From Photobacterium profundum (GTDB lineage Bacteria > Pseudomonadota > Gammaproteobacteria > Enterobacterales > Vibrionaceae), in the NCBI RefSeq assembly GCF_003026285.1, contig NZ_PYOD01000005.1, forward strand, positions 124,001-188,000: a DNA stretch of 64,000 nt, given 5' to 3'. Position 1 is the stretch's first letter, and each line of letters begins with the position of its first letter. Below, one piece after another: positions 56,810 to 64,000 of the stretch. The translations under genes and the position numbers were made by a program. The notes under the pieces were generated by a model. The model was given only the letters and a program-made list of their open reading frames with translations. It did no database searches and was not told the DNA's origin.

Positions 56810-59800
56810 TGAAACAAGATATCGCAGCCTATTTTATAAAGAATAAAGTTGTTAGTTGGATGATAACCCTGATCTTTCTGATCGGCGGCACAATGGCTTT
56901 CTTCGGGCTAGGAAGGTTGGAAGATCCCGCGTTTACGATTAAAGACGCGATGGTGGTAACGGCGTACCCAGGTGCCACACCTCTTCAAGTTGAAGAAGAA
57001 GTTACCTATCCAATAGAAAAAGCGATTCAGCAGTTAACGTACGTTGATGAAGTTAACTCTGTATCAAGTCGAGGTTTATCGCAGATCACTGTGACCATGA
57101 AAAACAATTATGGTCCTGATGATTTACCCCAAATTTGGGATGAATTGCGTCGGAAAGTCAATGATATTAGACCCAATTTACCACCAGGGGTGGCTGACCC
57201 TTCAATCATTGATGATTTCGGTGATGTATACGGCATTATGCTGGCAATAACGGGGGACGGATATTCGTATAAAGAACTTAATGACTATGTTGATTACTTC
57301 CGCCGAGAAATTGAGCTAGTTGATGGGGTGGGAAAGGTTGCGGTGACGGGAACGCAACAAGAACAAGTCTTCATTGAAATTTCAATGCAACGGTTGAGCA
57401 ACCTAGGGATCTCTCCACAGACAATCTACGGCACCTTGGCAACCCAGAATTTGGTGACCAGTGCTGGCGCTGTAAAAATAGGGACTGAATATATTCGCGT
57501 TCACCCTACTGGTGAGTTTAAAGATGTTGATGCCCTTGGTGATTTAATTATTACGGATACAGGTGCTGAAGGGTTAATTTACTTACGTGATGTTGCAACG
57601 ATTACGCGTGGCTTTAAAGAGGTGCCTGATAACCTTATAAGCTATAACGGAAAAGTTGCACTTAATGTGGGTGTATCTTTCATTGATGGCGTGAACGTCG
57701 TAGAAAAAGGTAAGGGTGTTTATCAGCGATTAAATGAGCTAAAAGAACAACAGCCTGTTGGTATTGATATTGGTGCTGTTTATAGCCAACCCGATGAAGT
57801 CGACCAATCTGTAAAGGGCTTTATTGTCAGTCTTGGTCAAGCGGTTGCGATTGTTATTGTTGTACTGCTTTTCTTCATGGGGATGCGCTCAGGTATCTTA
57901 ATCGGCTTGATTCTGTTGCTTACAGTATTGGGTACGTTTGTATTCATGAACATAATGGCAATAGATCTACAGCGTATTTCTTTGGGGGCATTGGTTATTG
58001 CGCTGGGTATGCTGGTGGATAATGCCATTGTAGTGGTCGAAGGCATTCTCATTGGAATACAAAAAGGGCGAACAAGGATGCAAGCTGCATCCGATATTGT
58101 TACCCAAACTAAATGGCCGCTACTAGGGGCGACGGTGATTGCCGTTACAGCATTCGCACCGATAGGCTTATCTCAAGATTCTACGGGTGAATATTGTGCA
58201 ACGTTATTTAGCGTGTTGTTAATTTCACTCATGCTTAGCTGGTTTACAGCAATATCGTTGACGCCATTTTTTGCTGATATGTTCTTCAAAGGTGTTAAAC
58301 ATAATAGCGATGGCGAAGAGAGTGATCCTTATAAAGGCCTCGTATTTGTCTTATATAAGCAATCGCTAGAAAAATGCATGAAGTACGCATGGACAACCGT
58401 GATCGTATTGATTGTGATGCTAGGTGCAAGCTTGTATGGCTTTACGCAATTGAAACAGTCGTTCTTTCCGTCATCAACAACACCCATGTTTATGGTTGAT
58501 GTATGGTTACCTGAAGGTACCGATATTCGTTCAACGAACGACAAGCTACAAGAGCTGGAAGGATGGGTTAATCAGCAAGATACCGTCAGTTATGTCTCTT
58601 CAAGTGCAGGTAAAGGTTCTCAGCGCTTCATGTTGACCTATTCGCCAGAGAAGAGTTACTCGTCGTACGGTGAACTGATTATACGTGTCGATGATTATGA
58701 TGCAGTGATGCCGATGCTGCGTAAAGTGAGCGCTGAGTTAGATGCTAACCATCCCGATATTGAATACAAACTCAAACGGATTGAGTTAGGTCCCTCATCA
58801 GGTTCTAAAATTGAAGCGCGTTTAGTCGGGCCCGACCCAACCGTTCTTCGTCGTTTAGCCCAGCAGTCGCTTGATATTATGAGAGCAGATCCGGGGGCTT
58901 TCAATGTACGTCATGACTGGCGTGAACGTACAAAAGTGCTCGAGCCTATCTTTAACGAAAGCCAAGCACGCCGTTATGGTATAACCAAGGAAGATGTTGA
59001 TGATTTATTTCAAATGGCATTTTCAGGGTTATCTGTTGGTATTTATCGTGATGGCACAAACCTAATGCCGATTGTTGCACGTTTACCTGAGCAAGAACGT
59101 GTTGATGTGAGTAGTATTGAAGGCATGAAGATTTGGAGCCCTGCAATTCAAGGTTATGTTCCACTGCAGCAAGTGATGCTAGGCGTCAATGTTAAATGGG
59201 AAGATCCGTTAGTGGTACGTAAAAACCGTAAACGTATGCTAACCATTATGGCTGACCCTGATCCTCTGGGCGATGAAACGGCTGCGACACTGCAAGCTCG
59301 AATTCAACCAAAAATTGAAGCGTTAGATTTTCCACCGGGTTATTCATTAGAGTGGGGTGGGGAATATGAATCATCGGCAGATGCCAAAGCATCGTTATTC
59401 CAAACAATGCCAATGGGTTATTTATTCATGTTCTTAATCACTATCTTCTTGTTTAACAAGGTTAAAGAGGCTGTGATTGTATGGGCAACGGTGCCGCTTG
59501 CCATTATTGGCGTAACAACAGGGCTTCTTATTTTGAATACGCCGTTTGGTTTTATGGCGTTGCTGGGCTTTTTGAGTCTATCAGGAATGCTGGTTAAAAA
59601 TGGTATTGTGCTGCTTGATCAAATCGAGATTGAAATTAGCAGTGGTAAAGACAAATACCAAGCTGTAGTCGATGCGGCAGTGAGCCGTGTTCGCCCTGTA
59701 TGTATGGCTGCGATTACAACGGTATTGGGCATGATCCCGCTATTGCCTGATGTGTTCTTTAAGCCAATGGCCGTTACCATTATGTTTGGTCTTGGGTTTG

Positions 59801-59877
59801 CTACAGTACTCACACTGATTGTGGTTCCAGTGTTGTACCGTATGTTCCATCATCTTAAAGTGCCTGAAGCACAGTAG
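56809..59877 (+). CDS. RND multidrug efflux pump, AcrB/VexK-like
   Basis: Inner-membrane proton-driven pump of 1022 residues, twelve helices and two large periplasmic loops. In helix 4 the pair corresponding to Asp407-Asp408 of AcrB is D404-N405 (ALGMLVDNAIVVVE), and the Lys940 counterpart is K930 (GMLVKNGIVLLD). It ends the operon, without an outer-membrane channel gene; TolC elsewhere would serve. The closest described layout is vexIJK/vmeTUV, which I infer from two adaptors plus one pump. The substrate range cannot be told. Confidence 0.93.
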   Translation: MKQDIAAYFIKNKVVSWMITLIFLIGGTMAFFGLGRLEDPAFTIKDAMVVTAYPGATPLQVEEEVTYPIEKAIQQLTYVDEVNSVSSRGLSQITVTMKNNYGPDDLPQIWDELRRKVNDIRPNLPPGVADPSIIDDFGDVYGIMLAITGDGYSYKELNDYVDYFRREIELVDGVGKVAVTGTQQEQVFIEISMQRLSNLGISPQTIYGTLATQNLVTSAGAVKIGTEYIRVHPTGEFKDVDALGDLIITDTGAEGLIYLRDVATITRGFKEVPDNLISYNGKVALNVGVSFIDGVNVVEKGKGVYQRLNELKEQQPVGIDIGAVYSQPDEVDQSVKGFIVSLGQAVAIVIVVLLFFMGMRSGILIGLILLLTVLGTFVFMNIMAIDLQRISLGALVIALGMLVDNAIVVVEGILIGIQKGRTRMQAASDIVTQTKWPLLGATVIAVTAFAPIGLSQDSTGEYCATLFSVLLISLMLSWFTAISLTPFFADMFFKGVKHNSDGEESDPYKGLVFVLYKQSLEKCMKYAWTTVIVLIVMLGASLYGFTQLKQSFFPSSTTPMFMVDVWLPEGTDIRSTNDKLQELEGWVNQQDTVSYVSSSAGKGSQRFMLTYSPEKSYSSYGELIIRVDDYDAVMPMLRKVSAELDANHPDIEYKLKRIELGPSSGSKIEARLVGPDPTVLRRLAQQSLDIMRADPGAFNVRHDWRERTKVLEPIFNESQARRYGITKEDVDDLFQMAFSGLSVGIYRDGTNLMPIVARLPEQERVDVSSIEGMKIWSPAIQGYVPLQQVMLGVNVKWEDPLVVRKNRKRMLTIMADPDPLGDETAATLQARIQPKIEALDFPPGYSLEWGGEYESSADAKASLFQTMPMGYLFMFLITIFLFNKVKEAVIVWATVPLAIIGVTTGLLILNTPFGFMALLGFLSLSGMLVKNGIVLLDQIEIEISSGKDKYQAVVDAAVSRVRPVCMAAITTVLGMIPLLPDVFFKPMAVTIMFGLGFATVLTLIVVPVLYRMFHHLKVPEAQ

Positions 59878-59896
59878 TGTTTTAGGGATAGCACAA

Positions 59897-59928
59897 TAAA
59901 AAGGGCTCCCGCAGGAGCCCTTTTTTTA
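59897..59928. terminator. Terminator of the efflux operon
   Basis: AAAAAGGGCTCC, CGCA loop, GGAGCCCTTTTTTT; strong on plus, also effective on minus after pyrC. Confidence 0.9.
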
Positions 59929-60021
59929 TCTGTATATTTTCATCTGAATATTGTCCTATCCTGAGATAGGTTTATTGCCATCTATCGCTTTTTATATTAA
60001 CGACAGCGTTAATCTAATGAA

Positions 60022-61050
60022 TTAGATAACTTTCCATAGCATTGCTTCGCCAGCTCGGATTGGTACCACTTCATCGCCACCAAATGCCATTGTTTCAGGC
60101 ACGTTCCAGCTTTCTTTTTTAAGTGTAATGGTATCGGTATTACGTGGCAGGTTGTAAAAGTCAGGACCATTTAAGCTTGAAAATGCTTCTAATTTATCTA
60201 ATGCGTCTGCTGCTTCGAATACTTCAGCATACAATTCGATTGCTGCATGTGCAGTGTAAGAGCCAGCACAACCACAAGCTGATTCTTTTCGACCTTGTGC
60301 GTGTGGCGCAGAATCAGTACCCAAGAAGAATTTAGGGCTGCCGCTTGTTGCTGCTTTAACCAAGGCATCTTGGTGAGTATTACGCTTTAGAATTGGTAAG
60401 CAATAGAAATGCGGGCGAATGCCACCTACTAACATATGGTTACGGTTAAACATTAGGTGATGAGCGGTAATAGTAGCCCCAACATTAGGGCCTGCATTTG
60501 TTACAAATTCAACGGCATCAGCAGTTGTGATGTGTTCCAATACCATTTTAAGATCTGGGAATTGCTCAACAATCGGTGCTAGAACAGTGTCTAGGAAGAC
60601 TTTTTCACGGTCGAAAATATCGATATCGTGAGCGGTTACTTCACCATGAATAAGCAGAGGCATACCAGCTTCTTGCATTGCTTGTAGTGCAGGGCGAATA
60701 TGATCAATCGATGTTACGCCCGAATCTGAATTCGTTGTTGCACCCGCTGGGTAAAGTTTTGCAGCGTATACATGGCCAGATGATTTAGCCTTGTGGATTT
60801 CTTCAGCGGAGGTATTGTCGGTTAAATAGATAACCATAAGAGGGGAGAAGTTGCCTTGAGGGCCTTGGGCAATTATACGTTCACGGTAAGAGAGTGCAGA
60901 TTCTGTATCAATAACTGGTGGGATCAAGTTAGGCATGATTATCGCTCGTCCCATATACCGGCTGATGTCACGAACAGTATCTTTTAATACGTCGCCATCG
61001 CGTAAATGAACATGCCAGTCGTCAGGACGTGTAATTGTAATTGTTGTCAT
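60022..61050 (-). CDS. pyrC: Dihydroorotase
   Basis: Zinc enzyme of pyrimidine synthesis, carbamoyl aspartate to dihydroorotate (342 residues, class II as in E. coli). [10 protein letters not shown] gives the first metal pair, [11 protein letters not shown] the carboxylated lysine, LIHGEV and EHITTADA further ligands, and [13 protein letters not shown] the catalytic Asp. The ATG at 61050 has GGAGGGAAG upstream; an ATG at 61092 in frame has no ribosome site. Confidence 0.96.
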   Translation of the reverse strand: MTTITITRPDDWHVHLRDGDVLKDTVRDISRYMGRAIIMPNLIPPVIDTESALSYRERIIAQGPQGNFSPLMVIYLTDNTSAEEIHKAKSSGHVYAAKLYPAGATTNSDSGVTSIDHIRPALQAMQEAGMPLLIHGEVTAHDIDIFDREKVFLDTVLAPIVEQFPDLKMVLEHITTADAVEFVTNAGPNVGATITAHHLMFNRNHMLVGGIRPHFYCLPILKRNTHQDALVKAATSGSPKFFLGTDSAPHAQGRKESACGCAGSYTAHAAIELYAEVFEAADALDKLEAFSSLNGPDFYNLPRNTDTITLKKESWNVPETMAFGGDEVVPIRAGEAMLWKVI

Positions 61051-61236
61051 ATTTTCTTCCCTCCCAAAAAATTCGCCCGATTCTAAAAGCATACACGCAC
61101 TAAGTAAAGGTCAATTATCGCACTAACCAGCAATTGTTGATTAATAACGCAATCGTTTGGCTTTAACCCAGTATAAGTTTAGTTGAATGAGCGTAATTCC
61201 TATCGATTCATAGTGGTCGTAAAGTAAAAAACAATA

Positions 61237-61262
61237 AAAAGGCCAGCATATGCTGACCTTAA
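61237..61262 (-). terminator. Intrinsic terminator of the chemoreceptor gene
   Basis: Minus strand AAGGTCAGCATATGCTGGCCTT (one mismatch) followed by a T run. Confidence 0.7.
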
Positions 61263-61299
61263 TAGTGGTGATTTTTTAGTTTGTGATGTGCTACTCGTT

Positions 61300-63303
61300 T
61301 TATAGTTTAAATCGGTGTACCAGTGTGTTTTGCTGACTGGCAAGTTCATCAAGCTTAGAACTGGCGTCTGCCACTTCTTCCATTGAACTGAAGTTAGCAT
61401 CGGCAATATGACTGATGTCTTCAAGGCTACGCGCGATAGAACCTGTCGTACATTGCTGTTCTTCAGCGGCTTGAGCTATTTGCGCACTCATTTGACTAAT
61501 TTCCATGATAAGTGCTTGAATTTCTTCCATTGCACCGTTGGCATCAGAGGCTTGTGTAATACTGCTTGTCATTTCAGTTACACAAGTTTGCATAACGCTA
61601 ACCGCTTGCCCTGAACTTGATTGTAAACTTTGAATCATCTTTTCAATTTCAGATGTTGAATCAGTGGTGCGTTTAGCCAGTACTCTGACTTCATCTGCGA
61701 CGACTGCAAAACCTCGACCTTGATCACCGGCTCGCGCTGCTTCGATTGCCGCATTCAATGCCAATAAATTGGTTTGATCGGCAATGTTTCGAATAACATC
61801 GAGAATTGAACCGATATTACTACTCATTTCTTGTAGTTTAGAAACAGCATGAACGGATTCGTCTAAACGGTCTGAAAGTTGGTGTGCGGTGTGAATGTTT
61901 TTGCTCATCACATCACGGCCGACTTCTGATGCCCTTTCTACCTCGTGTACGCGCTCCATCGATTGCTGTGCACTTAACGATACATCCGTAACAGATTGCT
62001 CCATTTCGGTCATCGCAGTTGCAACAGAGGCTGTTTGCTGACGTTGTTCATTTAATCGGTGTTTTGCTTTTGTCGTTGTTGTTTGGTTCTCTGCCGCAAC
62101 CGTTGTTAGCCCCTCTGATGCTTGGCTTAATTTACTGAGTATTTCTTGTAAATTACCTGCAAGCGTATTGATGTGGTGACTTAATTTATCGAATTCAATA
62201 AAAGTATTGCCATTGATTCGCTGGGTCATATCACCATTCGTTAATGCTTCTAATGTTTTCAACGTTGATACAAGAGGTTTACGAACGCAACCAGCCAGAT
62301 ACCAACCAATGAATATGGCCAGTAATGATACACAGATACCGATTAAAATGGAGTTGGTATAGCCTTGGCTGTAGGTATTATTGGCACTTTCTATTGCTGA
62401 ATCCATCTGAGAGTTCGCCAGCGTTCTGAAGTTATCAAGTAACATCATTGCTTGATCAATTTCAGCGGCTAGCACTGCAATATTGTCGTATAAACGATTT
62501 CTTGCTTCTATATATTCATAATGCTGATCAAGTACCCCACCTTTTTGACCAATATCTAGCGTGTATTGAGCGACGGTTTTGTCAAAAATGCGTTTTACTT
62601 CAGGTAGTTGTGATGTGAGGGCTCGATATGATTGGCCAAGATGATTAACGAATTTTCTGTTATTTTTAAGTGCCTTGTCAATTTTCGCGATATCTTCAGT
62701 TGCGAGGGCATCTGATGTAATCGTCTCCGTTTTAGCTAGCTGATTAAAGTAACTCATTGCGATCATTTTTACGGAAAGATTATCTTGATCAGCAATATAT
62801 TCTTTCATACGGATATTGAGTTCAGTGTGTAGTTGTTGAAAGCGGCGCGTGGATTGTTGACGCTCTTCTTGGGCGAGCAATTGAACACGATAGTTGTTCA
62901 TTGCATTGTGTGCCTCGTTGAAGTAACGCTCTTCTAATGCCGAGAGCTCTTTAAGGTAAGCATTTAACGTTGGGTTGCCTTTTGCCACGTTAGTCAGTTG
63001 CTTTCTTGCTTGTACAAATGCTTCTTGGGCCTGAGTAAAGTTAGTTTCATAGGTTTGCATCCGAGTGGGATCTTGCGTGGTAAGGTAATCCTTAAAAATC
63101 TTATCGGCTGCTAGCAGATTGACACTTGTTTGGTTTGTCGTGGAAACAAGTGGTAGTGCATTTGTCGTCACAGATTCAAGTTGTTGGTGAATGCGGCTTG
63201 TTCCATCAAGCATCAGAATAATAGTGGCAATAAGCAGTGCGACCATTACCGCAAACCCAGCATACATACGCTGTATCACTGACGTTTGTTTTTTTGATTT
63301 CAT
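61300..63303 (-). CDS. Methyl-accepting chemotaxis protein
   Basis: Transmembrane chemoreceptor, 667 residues. Helix 1 at about 13-33, a periplasmic ligand domain of about 280 residues that looks all-helical (possibly the HBM type), helix 2 at about 318-340, a HAMP domain, and the signalling hairpin with the conserved tip [32 protein letters not shown] (core [20 protein letters not shown]). AGGGATATT stands before the ATG. The ligand is unknown. There are no che genes nearby. Confidence 0.95.
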   Translation of the reverse strand: MKSKKQTSVIQRMYAGFAVMVALLIATIILMLDGTSRIHQQLESVTTNALPLVSTTNQTSVNLLAADKIFKDYLTTQDPTRMQTYETNFTQAQEAFVQARKQLTNVAKGNPTLNAYLKELSALEERYFNEAHNAMNNYRVQLLAQEERQQSTRRFQQLHTELNIRMKEYIADQDNLSVKMIAMSYFNQLAKTETITSDALATEDIAKIDKALKNNRKFVNHLGQSYRALTSQLPEVKRIFDKTVAQYTLDIGQKGGVLDQHYEYIEARNRLYDNIAVLAAEIDQAMMLLDNFRTLANSQMDSAIESANNTYSQGYTNSILIGICVSLLAIFIGWYLAGCVRKPLVSTLKTLEALTNGDMTQRINGNTFIEFDKLSHHINTLAGNLQEILSKLSQASEGLTTVAAENQTTTTKAKHRLNEQRQQTASVATAMTEMEQSVTDVSLSAQQSMERVHEVERASEVGRDVMSKNIHTAHQLSDRLDESVHAVSKLQEMSSNIGSILDVIRNIADQTNLLALNAAIEAARAGDQGRGFAVVADEVRVLAKRTTDSTSEIEKMIQSLQSSSGQAVSVMQTCVTEMTSSITQASDANGAMEEIQALIMEISQMSAQIAQAAEEQQCTTGSIARSLEDISHIADANFSSMEEVADASSKLDELASQQNTLVHRFKL

Positions 63304-63690
63304 AATATCCCTAAAGAGTATATTTCAAGGTGAGCGTTCAATGCTTACTCACAACGTTAATTTAGAATGAGGCTTTATTAATTACACAGTATGAACTTGT
63401 CTGTATTGGCTTTTTATCATTCTTGCTGCTGAAATTTTAATCAATAAAATAAGTCGTTAAAAACAAGGGGAAATCGACCTTTCATTACTCTATCAGTCTT
63501 TTTAAGAACGTTATTATCATCCTTAATAATAAGTAATTGAATAAGCGCATACTTTGACGGCTGCATCAAAAAAAAACTATTTCTCTGTAACTTTCACTGG
63601 TAAAGTTGTTTAAAACAGTGTCCAATATTGCCCTGTGCGTTTTACTCAAGCATACTGATGGCGTTAGTTTTAACCTAAACGGAGCTTGAT

Positions 63691-64000
63691 ATGGCAGAAG
63701 AAACTATCTTCAGTAAAATTATTCGCAAAGAAATTCCAGCAGATGTCTTGTATCAAGATGATTTGGTCACTGCTTTTCGTGATATCAATCCACGAGCACC
63801 GAGCCATATCTTAATTATTCCTAATAAGCTTATTCCTACAATAAATGATGTAGAAGCTGAAGATGAAGTAATGATGGGGCGCATGTTCACTGTTGCACGT
63901 AAGCTAGCAGAGAAAGAGGGTGTTGCAGAAAATGGTTACCGCTTAATTGTGAATTGTAATCCGCATGGTGGACAAGAAGTTTACCATATCCATATGCATT
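63691..64000 (+). CDS. hinT: HIT-family purine nucleoside phosphoramidase HinT (3' end cut)
   Basis: Histidine-triad hydrolase of AMP-lysine type substrates. The frame opens at ATG 63691 with CGGAGC 6 bases upstream and runs off the window. It starts [24 protein letters not shown] and reaches HIHMH of the HxHxH triad, so only the last residues are missing. The 387-base gap before it (63304-63690) carries promoters of both divergent genes and shows nothing else. Confidence 0.94.
   Translation, partial: MAEETIFSKIIRKEIPADVLYQDDLVTAFRDINPRAPSHILIIPNKLIPTINDVEAEDEVMMGRMFTVARKLAEKEGVAENGYRLIVNCNPHGGQEVYHIHMH

Overview
The window is a 64 kb piece of chromosome from a gammaproteobacterium, most likely a member of the Vibrionaceae close to Photobacterium (an inference from gene content and order, not tested by search). 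Pointers are FabV as enoyl-ACP reductase, a PsrA regulator beside fadE, an efflux operon with two adaptor genes like VexIJK/VmeTUV, and blocks in the same order as in E. coli (serC-aroA-cmk-rpsA-ihfB-lapAB-pyrF; sapABCDF-pspF-pspABC-ycjXF-tyrR; pabB-nudL-sdaA; hexR-pykA). No tRNA, rRNA, prophage, insertion sequence or CRISPR array was found. Layout: 1-9.9 kb holds housekeeping genes (serine, aromatic and pyrimidine synthesis, ribosomal protein S1, IHF-beta, LPS control by LapAB) with a DUF5666-like lipoprotein and a Nudix hydrolase. 9.9-15.2 kb is the Sap ABC importer on the minus strand. 15.4-20.6 kb is the phage-shock (psp) envelope-stress regulon with a sigma54 promoter, followed by tyrR. 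22.4-27.4 kb carries ogt, rimJ, pykA, hexR and a yeeZ-like gene; three similar 15-base sites around hexR and pykA look like HexR operators. 27.4-29.0 kb has no protein gene but holds a tandem array of repeats of about 250 bases. Read on the minus strand, each unit has a -35-like TTGAAC, an 18-base spacer, a weak -10, about 140 bases of conserved sequence with a CUCCU segment, and an intrinsic terminator. I interpret it as a tandem family of six small regulatory RNAs; this is the main find of the window. 29.3-35.4 kb has an M20 peptidase and the fatty-acid cluster psrA-fadE-fabV, with a PsrA-type palindrome in front of psrA. 35.4-47.2 kb has a PhoPQ-type two-component system, the YbjL transporter, glutaredoxin, an iron alcohol dehydrogenase, NfsA, a lipoprotein, the acetate/succinate transporter SatP, an AraC regulator and an ADP-ribosylglycohydrolase. 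47.3-54.3 kb has serine uptake and deamination (sdaC, sdaA), nudL, pabB and class I fumarase. 54.7-64 kb has the two-adaptor RND efflux operon, pyrC, a chemoreceptor and the start of hinT. The first gene (serC) and the last (hinT) are cut by the window edges.
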